Program-made: the position numbers and the translations under genes
Origin: Dipteronia dyeriana
Lineage: Eukaryota; Streptophyta; Magnoliopsida; Sapindales; Sapindaceae
Assembly (NCBI GenBank): GCA_032871835.1
Contig: CM065295.1
Location: 23,508,501-23,572,500, forward strand
Length of the DNA: 64,000 bases
Direction: 5' to 3'
Part shown: in pieces, positions 12,512 to 24,029 of the stretch
How positions within the stretch are numbered: position 1 is the stretch's first letter
Layout of the letters: each line of letters begins with the position of its first letter
The notes under the pieces: generated by a model
What the model was told of the DNA's origin: nothing
The model's database searches: none
Seen by the model: the letters and a program-made list of their open reading frames with translations, nothing else

Positions 12512-13800
12512 GATAAAGCACTTTCAAATATTTATCTTGAATTAAATAAAATAATTCTATCGTAAAAATTTAACGGTGTTCCAACACCCATAAATGTCAT
12601 GCCTCCTTTGGGAGTTAGCAACATTTACTAGTTGGACTAGGTCCCACTTAATTGTTAACATAACAATCAACGTTTTCAATTTTAGCCTTGTAATTTTTAT
12701 TAACAAGAACTCTTTGGAGGATATTAATAAAATTACATTGAGTGTAATACCAAGTTATCGACCTTCAATATAATCCCTCACGAATATCCCTCCTTTTGGA
12801 GTAGATATCGTTTGGGCTAATTTTCTAGTCTATCATTGTAAGGAAGTATCTTGCTAAATTCCATTCTTGAATACCCGTTTGAGGGTTATTCACGAAACAT
12901 AAAGCTCAACTAAACTTGGAGGCCGTAGGTGTTCCAAAACACCTTCTCCCACTCAATTGTTTAAGGCATGTGATCTAATTCCAAAGAATGATTTACCAAG
13001 TTATCTAGATGCCAATTTACATACTTAAACCATTCAATGCATGTTCATACCAAAAGAGATATATGAGTGACACTCCTATTCTATATGACATGTTATCAAA
13101 CAATGACAAACATTGCAATATTTACAAAATTATAAATAGCTACAATTTTGGTCCATCCTAGAAAAACAAGTAAATTACATATGTCTTGGAATACAAAAAC
13201 TCATTTCTTGGCGAACAAGTCTTCACGCGACCTTCGTCGTCCGGACTCTCTCGGCTGCCTCCCTTGGGCGTGCGCATCCTTGGCCCTTACCCATGGGTGT
13301 GTGCATGCCACAAACCCATAAAGGGCTGCCATGCGCAGCCCATGGCTTCCATAAGGCTGCCATGTGCAGCCCATGCCACAACAAAAGTGGCTGCGTGCTC
13401 TTCGCACACACGTTCGTTGTTACGGCTCGTACGGTCCCAAACTTGTTCCGGTTGCTCCTTATTCTTCAAACCTTCGAGTCTTCGATACTTGAATGTGTTA
13501 CAAAAGAATTTAAATAATAAAATACTGCAGTTTTTTTTTATTACAACAACAAAATAAAAAAAACTTAGCAACTACTAAGAAGGAAATTATGGCGATGATA
13601 GACCACCCTTCTTGTTACAATCCTAAAACAAATCACATTGAAATTCTAGGACCAAAGTTGAGCAATAACAATCCGCATATAAAATATATATATATCTATG
13701 CATTCCAATGTAAATATATATGTGAATACCTAGAGTGTCATCTCTTTCTAAAACATGCATATATACAATAAAAAGAAAAAGCAATTAATAAAGAGTACAA
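12512..13800 (-). other. Copia-A leader between primer site and gag
   Basis: About 1.3 kb of non-coding leader on the minus strand. A GC-rich patch at 13200-13440 contains a short direct repeat of 'ggctgccatgtgcagcccat' around 13325 and 13360, which produces several overlapping spurious ORFs on both strands. No gene is supported. Confidence 0.6.
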
Positions 13801-13816
13801 CCAGGCTCTGATACCA
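13801..13816 (-). other. Copia-A primer binding site (tRNA-Met type)
   Basis: The minus strand reads TGGTATCAGAGCCTGG, two bases inside the LTR end. TGGTATCAGAGC is complementary to the 3' end of plant initiator tRNA-Met and is the usual copia primer site. It fixes the element orientation (minus) and the inner edge of the 5' LTR at 13819. Confidence 0.9.
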
Positions 13817-13818
13817 AT

Positions 13819-16075
13819 TGTAGGGAAAAAAAAACAGTTCAAAACGCAACAGAAACGTGAGAAAATTTAATAAAATTAGGGTTTGTGTATAAATAAAAAA
13901 AATTCCCTTTGACTAACAAGAATCTTAACCGTAGATTAATTGAGGTATATAAAAAGTGTCGTACCTTTTTCTCGTGACGATTGAACAAGCGCATAATTAA
14001 TTCCGTAAGATCTTCAAATCCAATCACAAACGTGAATCACCTAGGAGTGTGGACTCACTTTCTTTAAATCATTTACCTGAGGATGGAAACAAACAAAATG
14101 TTTCTCTTTGATAGTTACAATAATCCTCCAAGAAGAAAACAAAGAACGTTAGGTCACTTGTGAATTATCAATCAATTTGATTGAAACTCGTGTGAACCTT
14201 GATTCGATGTTGTACACAAAACCTTTTAATGTAAAGGCTACTAGTGTACTATCGAAAACTAAATGTTCTTTCTTCCTTTTCTTCTTTCCCTTATCACACA
14301 CCATTTCTTAGAGTTGATCTAATTTTGTCTAGAGCAAAAACAGATTTTTCTCCCTCAAAATTCTATAGTTGCCGAATTCTCTCCATAAAGAATTACCTAG
14401 GCTAGCCGAAATCTTCTCTTGAATTTCAATTAGGGCTGGCCGAAATTCTTCACTTATATTTATAAGGGCTGGCCGAAATCCACTTATATTTGATTTAGGA
14501 GAGTTAATTCCTTCCTAAGAAGGATTTACTTGATGGGCAAGAATCCTATCCTTAGGTAAATTTACTTGGTGGTTAAGAATCATTTTCAAAGAAGAATTCT
14601 ACTATTAGGTAGTTTTACTTGGTGCCCAAGAATCCTTTTCCAAAAAGATTTCTACTTATCAAATATATTCTTTAACATTAATTATACTACCAACAATAGT
14701 ATAATTTTAGGAGACCATCTCCTACTAGGAAAAAGATTTTGACTTTTAATTAAATAATTAATTAATCAACAAATTACTTAATTTCCATTTAATTGAATAA
14801 TAAAATAAAATAATATAATTAGGCTATTCTAAAAAGCCTTGCCGCCCACACCGATTTATATGGGCCAATATATTATTTTCTTATTTTATTAAATCCATTT
14901 GACATTTATAAAATGTCCACATGTGAACTAGACCCATTCTTACAAAAAGAAACAAGTCCACATGCCTCAATACAATTCTAAATGGACCCCTAAATTGGTC
15001 CGGTAGAATATATCAAGTGATCCATGCAAGTTCGTGTGGATTGGGGATCTTGGCGGGCTATCTAGATTTAAGCTTCAATAGACACAACCCAGTCACAATC
15101 AACAAATGATTCACTTAGTTCCGATCTATTTAATTTTAGTTCATTCCACTAAAGAACTAAAATTGAACTCTTAAATAAAGATAGAATAAGTTGATGTTAC
15201 TCATTCATACCCTAGACAACCTTATTTGAGAAACTGTATCCTCGTGAAGAATACCAGTAATCGCCAAGAGCTCATAGACCGCCTATAGCTCTCTAAGTTA
15301 CCATATTTACACATATGACCACATTTTGAACTTGAATATTTTGACTTAATCATAAACCATGTTTTAGTAGACACTATTGAAAACTTAACGTTAAGATTTA
15401 ATATCCAATACCTCAAAACATCCATATGATGGTATTATACTCTCATTCAATAAATGGAGCCACGGTGTCCATATCTATAAATGAAGTCCTCTATCGATTA
15501 ACAAATGAATACCACAAAACTATCGACGATAGACTATGATATATAATCGTACTCATTGATAGCTCAAATGATAACACTTGCGACCATAAGTCCATCATTT
15601 ATCTAAGGTTTGAGATAGACTCTCGGATTTTCTTCAAATGAAAACTTTTATCCATTGACGATTCTAGATAAAGTATTTCATTTTGATCCTATTCAATGCA
15701 CCCAGTGCACTAGATTTTTTTGCCCAAAGACACCACACTTTGATAATTTTAGACTCATCATAACACATTTGATCCCACTCAAATGCTAGCAAAAGAATCT
15801 ACAACTTTAACAAGATAAAGGCGGCCAACCTTTATCTTAAGTTGTGAATACTATTCAAGACTAAATAAAGAATTGTGTCTACCTCATACATATCTAGATG
15901 TATGAACAATTCTTCTTTTCTCATAGTCTTTTGACCTTATGATTAGTTACTTTTGGCAATTATAATAATTAAACTATAAATGCTATAGGATCTGTTAAAC
16001 TAGAAATCACTTTATTAATATGAAAAGATTGTCAAATACATTATTATACTCTTGCTATTGAGTATAATCCTGACA
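13819..16075 (-). mobile_element. Copia-A 5' LTR (2257 bp)
   Basis: On the minus strand it runs from TGTCAGG at 16075 to CCCTACA at 13819, next to the primer binding site. It is homologous to the solo LTR at 36775-39058 along its length, including the 'ttattaatatgaaaagattg' block and the 'gccaagagctcatagaccgc' block. It contains no gene. The five bases beyond its outer end are GTAGA (16076-16080). The partner target duplication could not be found because the 3' half of the element is gone. Confidence 0.85.
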
Positions 16076-17190
16076 GTAGATAGGTCCCTCAACCACAGAG
16101 GATGATCTCTTCCCATACACTGATGCTTATGTCCTGATAATGCTAGCTGGGCACTTAAGGAGGTTCATTCGGGTGAATGTGGGAGCCATACCAAAGGAGA
16201 AGCATTGGAATATCAGGTGCTTCGAATGGATTACTACTGGCCAACCATGCATCATGATGCAAGGATGTTTGTATAGTCATGTGGACCTTGCTAGAGGACA
16301 TGTAATTTGAACCATCTAACTCTGGAGCGTCTCTCTTCAATTAGTTCATCTTATCCCTTTGCTATCTGAGGAATAGACTTAATCGAACCACTCTCTACTA
16401 CTCTTGGTCAAGCTAAGCATGCTATAGTCGTGATCAACTACTTCACCCAATGGATAGAAGCATGACCTATATCCTAAATTATAGAAGAAAGCACAGTAAA
16501 ATTCTTCAAAACTAATATGGTATGTAGGTTTGGTACCCTGATGATCTTTATTACTGATCTAGGAAAGCAATTTGACAACACACGGTTCAGAGATTTTTGT
16601 GATGACCTAGGTATCGACCTCCGTTTTGCATCTGTAGCTCATCCCCCAAACTAATGGCCTGGTAGAAGCTACGAACAAAAAAATTAAAAAGCTTTTGAAA
16701 ATGAAACTACAAAAGAAAAAAGGCAAGTGGACAGAAGAGCTTCTCGAGGTGCTTTATGCCTACTGAACCACCAGGAGAACCATGACCGGTCAGAGTAGAG
16801 GAAGTCCTACCTATCGAGCACAAGCTGACCTCAATCCGAGTTTAAAACTTTGAGGCTGAGAGCAACGGTGTTAAGCTGAGGGTTAAGCTGGACCTTATAG
16901 AGGAAAATCAAGATAAGGTGGTAGAAAAAGTTGATGTCTATCAAAGCCGTATCGCGAGGTACTTCAATAGGAAGGTTAGAGCTTACTGTTTCAATGATGA
17001 AGACATGGTACTCTAAAAAGTGACCCAGAGCACCAGAATCCGGTTAGATTGGATTTTATGCCCCAACAGGGAATGCCCCTACCTAGTAAAGGTAGTGGTC
17101 ATAAGCGAAGCCTACAAGCCCGAGGACTTTGATGGGCATCCTATAGAACAAACCTAGATCGTGGGCAATTTGAAAAGGTTTTATCAATAA
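16076..17190 (+). pseudogene. Ty3/gypsy integrase remnant (family G2)
   Basis: Integrase inserts the DNA copy into the host chromosome. With stops and frameshifts the plus strand encodes an HHCC-type start ('VHSGECGSH' ... 'DYYWPTMHHDA' ... 'CGPC'), a core with 'GIDLIEP', 'HAIVVINYFTQWIEA' and 'ITDLGKQFDNTRFRDF', and a decayed third catalytic region near 16640-16680 ('HPPN' then 'WPGR'). A C-terminal stretch 'NRKVRAYCFNDEDMVL' follows near 16960-17010. It resumes directly after the copia-A LTR and is probably the 3' continuation of the G2 element broken at 6128. RT and RNase H are absent. Confidence 0.8.
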
Positions 17191-17387
17191 AAGATCGAGG
17201 ACTCTTAGGTAGACCGTTTAGACCATGAATCAGTATCGGTACTAGCATTTCATGAATGTTTTGTACTACCATTTAATTAACAATAAAATCTCTGTTTGTT
17301 TCTCCATCTCCACCTATATATGTTTTCGCCACAGGAATTCACCAAGATTGCTATGAATTGTGAAAAGCCACAAGGCTACCCCTGACG

Positions 17388-17880
17388 CCTTGGTCGTGCA
17401 CCACCCGCTGTCAAGAAGGGTTTGAGCATAAGTGCATAGTTGCATGCCAGATCATGAGACAAGGGATTGGTCGGGGAAGACCCTTCACCACCTCTGCTGC
17501 CTTGGAAGGGCATCACCCCTCGCTAATAAGGGTCTGGTTAGTGAGGTTCAGTTTCCTACCAGATCACGAGACTAAGAATTAGTCAAGAAAGCCCTCTCAC
17601 CACCTCTAATGCCTTGGTCGGGCACCACCCTTGCTAAGAAGGGTCCGAGCATAAGTGCATAGTTGTCAACCATATCACAAGACCAGTATAGCTGAATGAC
17701 AATCCCGATACCTTGGTCAGGCACCACCCCCCACTAAGAAGGGTTTGAGCATAAGTGTATAGTTGCCAGCCAGAACACATGACCAGGATAGCCAAATGAC
17801 AATCCTGATACCTTGGTCGGGCTACCACCCCAAGAAGAATCTAGGGGTAAGTGCATATTTCCTGGTAGATCGAGATTGCC
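17388..17880. repeat. ~100-112-bp tandem array after G2 integrase
   Basis: Units begin near 17388, 17500, 17610, 17709 and 17810 with 'gccttggtcgggcaccacc', followed by 'aagaagggt', 'gagcataagtgcatagttgc' and 'agatcacgagac'. Position (after integrase, before antisense ORFs) parallels the 86-bp array of the complete G1 element at 57318-57670. Confidence 0.85.
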
Positions 17881-18768
17881 ATGGTAAGGTACCTCCATGG
17901 TATAAGGACGAATGGTACCTAGATTAGTTCGACCAGGTTTTTTTACCTAAGTGTCACAATTCCTAATATGTGAATGCTTGATACTTTGATTATAATAGAA
18001 AGAATATTCAATTTTTAAAAGATCCTACTAAGATCAATTCGACTAAGTGCCATAGATATCCAGTACCAGTCACTTATTACTCCATTTTACTCTTCACACA
18101 TTTTTCAAGTTTCTTGCGTTATCAAACTCAATTGCGTCAGGTGAACACTGAGGGCTTATGCAAGGAACGATATACATCTCGACCACGGTACCATATGGGC
18201 ATCAAAGTACCACACATAGAAAGGTCATTGGTATCCAAGATCTTAAAATAAACAATTTTTCCAAAGTCTTGACGTAGAAATAATCCAAGCTACAATAACG
18301 AACTCGTCTAGGAACTAGGGGATCACACAGATAGGGGCTCTGTGTACCGGGGCTAGCAGAATTATATTTTGACTAAGGATCTAGAGCTGAATCTAATCAC
18401 CTACTCTACTGGCTTTTTGTTCTTGGTAGGTTTTGAAATTTTTCCTAACTGGATTTTATTAAGTTAGGTATACCCAAGAGACTGCTCATAGATCAAGTTA
18501 AGAGATAAAGTAGGACGCATTCAACCAAGATAAAGATCAACTACATATCGTTTATAGCATTCAGGGAGCCCTATCATTCATAGTATTCAGGGAGCCCATC
18601 CCCTCTTGTATGCTACATCAAGACAATCAGAGAACCCATCCCTCATTTTCGGACTACAGAGTTGTCAGAAAACAATAATAGGAATTGTTAAGTCTGGTTC
18701 ATGGTCAAGCAGGATGCCCACCCCTAATTTCGACAATAATAACAGAGATTGATAATAAGAATGTTGGG
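17881..18768. other. Non-coding G2 3' region, no gene seen
   Basis: No motif-bearing ORF. A short direct repeat 'tagcattcagggagccc' / 'tagtattcagggagccc' lies near 18555-18595. Probably untranslated DNA of the G2 element. Confidence 0.5.
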
Positions 18769-20189
18769 TCATGCATCGACTCCTCCTTGGTGGCTTCCTT
18801 CTTTAGCCTCATCTCTTGGCACCTGATTCTCTGCTTCTTTTATGGATTCATCAATAGCTTGCTCTTCCACCACTATCAGTGATGCCTCAACTGGAACCTC
18901 AACCTGAGCTTGACAAGACTGGACCCTTATCATGACATCTTGGGATACAGCCTCAACACTAGCTTGCTTAGTTACCTCCTTGAAAGCTGGCTGATCCTCT
19001 ACTGCCTCAACAGTTTTTGATGGGGAAACAAGAGAGAATGAGGCTCTCATCAGCCAAGGATGAAACTTTATCTGAGATCTTCGAGGGAGGATCCTCACTA
19101 TTATCTTTCTTGCTTGGTAGAAGAAAAGAAGCAAACTGCTGATTTTCATCATCACCTATACCCTTATCAACTTCAACAATTTGTAAAGGTCCTGCTCCAT
19201 CAGTAGTCGGGGTTAGTCGGGGTTGACATCTTCCTGGCTTTTCCCAGAATCTCCTCCCTATTCTAATTTGCAATGATGGCCAGATCAAAAGAAGGAGGTA
19301 GAGCTTGAGCCGTATGAAACACAGTTTAGAAATAACCAACCCCAAAAGAAGAGTCAACCTTAGCTTCCAAGCTTTCCACCTTGTCACGTAGAGCATGAAT
19401 CTCTCCTTTTAGCTCACGCACCTTGTCCCTTGATAGGTCCATCTCTAAGTCACGACGCTTTGACCAAAAGACCTCAGTAATAAATATGCGTTTGTTTCGT
19501 TCCGTGCAACCTTGGGCAATATCGAGGGATTTGATGGTCTGGTCTTGGGCCTTGATCAAACCCTAGTCTATAGCTTAGTGAGTGAGCCCTAGGTCTTTTC
19601 GAATTGGTCTTTTCGACGTCTTTACCATGCCTCTTCATTGAAGTCATATAGTGGGTCACCGCTACATTATATATAAAAGTCTGCAAGTCACAGAAATTAA
19701 GTTAGCTATCGTTTATATACAAGAAGGTGTTTGGATAAAATAGAGTGAAGCAGAATATCCTTTTTACCTCAGCTATGAGAGCGGAGCCTTTGGTAAGTAG
19801 GATGTCAGAAGGCATCGAGGTTAGGGGACTTAAACTCCCATGAAGACAAGACAAGATGAATCAGTCCAAGACCTCATTCTGATCGGTAATCCTCGATCAA
19901 GATTGAGTTATCTTGTGGAGCCACAATAGTAGTGGTAGTAGTTTTAGTGGTAGCAGCAACAGTAGTAGGAGCAGTAAAATTCTGACCTTTCACCTTGGTC
20001 AACCAAAGGTGAAAAGTCAGGATTTGAGATATGGGATCGGAGAGGAAAGAAGAAACGTACCCTGAGAATCTCAGCAGGAATGTGCCCACCACCCCTCGTC
20101 ATGAAAGGAGAAGGGGGAGTTCTAGTAGTTAGGGTGATAGGGGATCTAGACGGGGTAGGAATCAGATGAGGAAGTGAATCTTCTGACAA
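18769..20189 (-). pseudogene. Decayed antisense ORF region of gypsy G2
   Basis: Overlapping minus-strand frames encode protein-like text spread over frameshifts: acidic, low-complexity sequence ('EEQAIDESIKEAENQ') at 18769-19155, and a coiled coil at 19326-19559 with heptad-like 'RELKGEIHALRDKVESLEAK'. The layout of integrase, tandem array, then antisense frames with a coiled coil is the same as in the complete G1 element at 58107-60794, so I infer a decayed homologue of that antisense gene. No Transposase_28-like block was recognised here. Confidence 0.5.
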
Positions 20190-20201
20190 TTCAGACCTCC
20201 T

Positions 20202-20480
20202 CTAGACCTGTAATGGGACAATAGAAACTTTAAAAAACTGTAAAGATTTAGAATATACTATGACAAGCAGGAAACATGCATCAACAGAAAGGAAAGGCCT
20301 CTTGAAGATAGCGTTACAGGCTGACGGGGTATCCAGTACCACGAAGTCATCAATTAGGTTCTGCTGGAGAGATGCAGTCCTGATGATCACTGGTAGAATT
20401 TTGGATCCCACTGGTACAATTGAATCCTCAGTAAAGTTGTTGACCAAAAATTCACACGGGTTAAGGAATTTTGGTTAGCA
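20202..20480 (-). pseudogene. Gypsy protease fragment, minus strand
   Basis: The minus-strand frame reads 'GSKILPVII' ... 'DDFVVLDTPSACNAIFKRPFL', which is the C-terminal half of a plant gypsy aspartic protease (the usual block being 'VDxPSxYNAIxGRP'). It belongs with the protease start at 21694-21921, from which it is separated by about 1.2 kb of LTR-like DNA. Confidence 0.75.
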
Positions 20481-21690
20481 CCCTCGAGACCACTACCACG
20501 TAAAAGGCGGCCGGAGTTGATACGTTTGGTACCAGGTTCATATATTTGATGGAGAAAATTATAAAGAATGACATTACGAAATACTAAGACACGTAAGGAA
20601 AATTGACACTAATTTTATTATTGAATCGTTTGGTGTACACAGAAGTCGTTCAAACGAACCTAGTCATTATTTGGTACAATGGGTATGGTGGCTTTGTGCG
20701 TGTTGAGAAAGTTGTTCAAATGGTCCTAGTCATTCTTAGGTACAATGGGTATGGTTGCTTCATGCCTGTTGAGAACACGTAAGGAAAAATGACACTAATT
20801 TTATTATTGAATCGTATGATGTACACAGAAGTCGTTCAAACGATCTTAGTCATTCTTAGGTACAATGGGTATAGTGGATTCATGTTTGATGAGAAGTAGA
20901 TAGCAATGGTGCTCGTGTTCTGATCATAGAATTTAGGCCGAGTCAAAACTCTTTTCTCTTTTTCTCCCCCTCTTCTCATGTATGCTTGGGCCTATTTATG
21001 CATAGTCCAATTAGGTTAAACTCGTGATCCTCCCGCCATTATTTTCTGAATCAAAACCCTCCTGATCGGGTGGGATTTTTCATTTGAATTTCATTGACTT
21101 TGACTTGATAATGGAATCAAGCATACCCGGGAATGAGATAAGTTTGTTTCCTTCTTGGACTCAATCACTTGCCTTGCACGTACGCAGTGTTTCAATGCAA
21201 GTTGGAGAGTGAAGGTGATCCTGCATATTACCTTGGTGAGGTATGTCATGAAGGTCACCAATTATGGTATTCACTATTTCGAAGGGCGACGTAGATCTTT
21301 GCTCTTGTCTTGATATTAGGAACTCAATTTGACATTTCTAGGTCCCTTTTGGAGTTTGAAATGACCACGTTAGTGCCCGTTAATGATGACAGAGCTTTGC
21401 AAGCTTCCTCCTACATACCTTGGTAGATTTACTTCTTTACCTAGCAAGGAGGAGAAATACTGTGATACGAGATTGGTGCCTTGAAGGTTTCTCTTTGTGT
21501 CTGGAGAGGATGGCAGGCTTCGAGGTAGGTTACGAGATAATTCTGACCTCGAGGAGTCTAGGTCGCCCTATATCGGTCTTATCCGATTTGTTTATTTCGG
21601 TGTAAGAAGCTCGATCTAACCGTGCCGAGCTTCACCTAGGGTGTTTCCAGGGCGCGTCGATGTTTCCTCCCTTATGCGGGGTTGTCCAAT
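20481..21690 (-). mobile_element. LTR-like insertion inside minus-strand G2 protease
   Basis: Non-coding DNA between two halves of a protease. The minus strand has a TATA-type box (CTATGCATAAATAGGCCC, near 20990-21007), as an LTR promoter would. It contains a 186-bp direct duplication (units start at 20589 and 20775, shared 'acacgtaaggaaaa', 'gacactaattttattattg', 'acagaagtcgttcaaacga') and three copies of 'ggtacaatgggtat'. Ends and target duplication could not be fixed. Confidence 0.5.
20589..20900. repeat. 186-bp direct duplication with inner repeat
   Basis: Units start at 20589 and 20775. The inner motif 'tagtcattcttaggtacaat' occurs near 20664, 20728 and 20850. It produces no ORF. Confidence 0.8.
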
Positions 21691-21693
21691 AGC

Positions 21694-22436
21694 TCAACCC
21701 CAAGAACTGTGGTACCAAGGTAGGTAATCTCGGTTTCGGACCCGGGCTAAGAGAGTGAAAAATTTCCCTTTAGTCCCTAGCCAGTTTTGGCTATTAACAA
21801 AAGCCATATAGGGGGTGGTACAACTGTTGTAACACCATTGCTTCAGGTTGAGTTTTACCAGGGTGTCCTTCAAAAGGATGTCCACTCTACTACCTATATC
21901 AATTAACACGTGGTGGACCACACAATTGACGATCTACACCGTGACCACTATGGGAACATCATGCGGTTGCACAATGTTATATACAACTGCTTCAGTAAAA
22001 ATGATCTGGGCTCACTGAGAGGTTCATACCAAGCTCCGATCTACCTTGAAGATATCTCGCCCTTCTTCAATCTGACGTATCTTTTTAGCATGATTCTTTC
22101 TGGAATTGTTAGAGGTACCAGCCAAGGTAAGTCCTCTACTGATGGTGTGTGTGACACGGATTTGCCGTATCAGGTCCTTCTATTTTCATCTTCTTCTCTC
22201 CTCATCTTCCTGTATCTCGGTCTGACACTCCTTCTCTGTGTGAATGTTGTCTCATACCTACTGGAGGAATTCTACCAGGCAGCCACCTCTCACCAATGCC
22301 TCAATCTGGTAATGTAGGCTATAGCACTCCGAGGCATTATACCCGACATCCTCATGGAAGTCGCAGTATTTGTAACGATTCCTCATGTCGGTTGGTGCTT
22401 TCATGGGTCTAGACTTTCTGAGCAATCCTTTATCAA
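21694..22436 (-). pseudogene. Gypsy gag C-terminus and protease start, minus strand (family G2)
   Basis: On the minus strand, a zinc-knuckle-like block (RYKYCDFHEDVGYNASECY, about 22318-22380, with His replaced by Tyr) precedes 'NNSRKNHA', 'AQIIFTEAVVYNIV' and the catalytic site region 'VHHVLIDIGSRVDILL'. The usual D-(T/N/G)-G-S triplet reads D-I-G-S. It is the same family as the plus-strand remnant at 4850-6128. Multiple in-frame stops show it is dead. Confidence 0.8.
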
Positions 22437-23090
22437 AAGTAACGATCTTGAGTAAATCTTTTTATATTGCTCTTAGATCATGTGCTTGTAAGCCATAAAA
22501 CTTGGTTTTTAAAAAAAATGCACTTTGCTTCTCTTGTATGTTTTGTTGAGTAAGTTGAATTTACTAATATGTAAGCTATGGATACACCTTGAAGTCTTTT
22601 AACTAGTACATTTAAGATGACCTATGGTTAGTATCCATTTTGCTTCGATTACTATATAGAACTCAATAAGCACCTTCATGAAAAGGGCTACACACATTGG
22701 TTGTGAAACCGCCCAATGTATGAAAGGGCTATACCATTGTGATTAGTGAAAGCCGTCATGAAGAGTATATGTTTATGTTTAAAAAAAATTCAAGGAAGTG
22801 TTGAAAAGAATCAATAAAAGAAAAAAATCTTTGATATAAAGCCAATAAAGAAAATGAAGAAGGCATAAATGAGTGTAGTTGAAAATCAAAAGTGCTCGGG
22901 TTGAAAAACAGATATGGGATGACGAGTCACATGCATACACACGCTCAAATGTTAAGTTATATTCTCTTATAAGCAAAAATTTTAGATGATAATCGGTTTG
23001 ATATTTTATGGAAAAGCTTAAGATGAATAGATATTGATGTGATTTGCATGTTGATTATCAAATTACTCTTTTACATATATTTGAAGCAAA

Positions 23091-23130
<40 letters not shown>

Positions 23131-23550
23131 TGTTTATATGTATTTGATTTTTTAGATATTTTAAATGAATTATGTGAGATAGAAAATCTTGGTGTGTCTC
23201 ACATAGTTTATAGAGCTTATTTTGTTGGATTTCTTTAAAATTGCTTGAGTGTGTGATTGTGTGAATTTTATTGTGAACATTATGCTATCTTGATCCTAGA
23301 TGGAGCATTTATCAAGTGGGAGCATAGTATACTAAACTTTGTTCTCTTTTATGATATGTTCACGTGTTTCAAATTGATATTTGTTGGCATAATCTTTGGT
23401 TGACATAATGAATCTTATAGATGCTATGTCATATTTCTTGATTTGCATGATGATTCTTTGTATTACCATATGCTTTTGTATTTTTGATCCGAAATAATGC
23501 ATGAAACTTTTTGTAATAATTGTATGATTGTGTTTGCAATCAACTCATCC
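22437..23550 (+). mobile_element. Copia-B internal fragment (non-coding)
   Basis: It matches 40060-41100 in the same orientation: 'gatcttgagtaaatct', 'aagatgacctatggttagta', 'ggctacacacattggttgtg', and the 'ctacaccattgtgat' block are shared in order. In the right-hand copy this DNA lies directly upstream of the env-like ORF. Here it ends where the MULE transposase tail starts. No gene inside. Confidence 0.8.
23095..23128. repeat. (AC)n microsatellite
   Basis: About 17 AC units within the copia-B fragment. The right-hand copy has only a short CACACACA at the same place (about 40722), so the tract expanded after the copies separated. Confidence 0.95.
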
Positions 23551-23555
23551 ATGTT

Positions 23556-23666
23556 TGCATTTGTAAGAAAGAAGGACACAACAGGCTGAAGTACCCAGAC
23601 AAGCCACCTGAACCTATCTTAATTGACATGGACGAACAAAATATTGGTGGGCCTAAACTCATTTAA
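23556..23666 (+). pseudogene. MuDR-type transposase C-terminal tail
   Basis: A 36-codon plus-strand frame begins 'CICKKEGHNRLKYPDKPPEP' and ends at TAA (23664-23666). This is the C2HC knuckle found at the end of MULE transposases (C-x2-C-x4-H-x4-C), with the last Cys replaced by Tyr. The rest of the transposase is missing: copia-B DNA abuts it at about 23550. Identification rests on this motif and the MULE context to the right. Confidence 0.6.
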
Positions 23667-23949
23667 GTGTCTTGGCGGTGACCTGGAGCTGTGAACATTG
23701 GATCCCATTTTAGGAAACTTGTAAAGCTAACCTAGGCTCAGGTTTATGGTGTTTGTATATTTGTTTGTGTTAAACACTGCTGAACGAACTTCAACAGGTT
23801 TATATATCATTTGTGTTCATTGAAAATGTTATTTTGTATGTCTTTCTGTGATGGTTTATGGTCTATGTATATTTGTTTATGTTTGTGTTGATGGCTGCTG
23901 AACTGAAAAAGGATAAGGATTATTGGTTGCTGATATTATTGTTGTTATT

Positions 23950-23971
23950 GGGGGGGGGGGGGGGGGGGGGG
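23950..23971. repeat. Poly-G tract, 22 nt
   Basis: An uninterrupted run of 22 G. Length may be inexact because such runs are hard to sequence and assemble. Confidence 0.8.
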
Positions 23972-24029
23972 TGATATTGAAAACAGAGGATGGGTTAAGC
24001 CCATGAGTAATGTTTTAGGTATGGGAGAA

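Noticed and set aside
13186..13571. Several overlapping ORFs on both strands in a GC-rich patch
   Set aside because: The copia-A leader contains a short duplicated GC-rich block; low stop density explains the ORFs and none has family features.
17388..17880. CRISPR-like regular repeats
   Set aside because: Plant DNA; units are contiguous without unique spacers and lie in a retroelement. The same holds for the arrays at 27371, 44414 and 57318.
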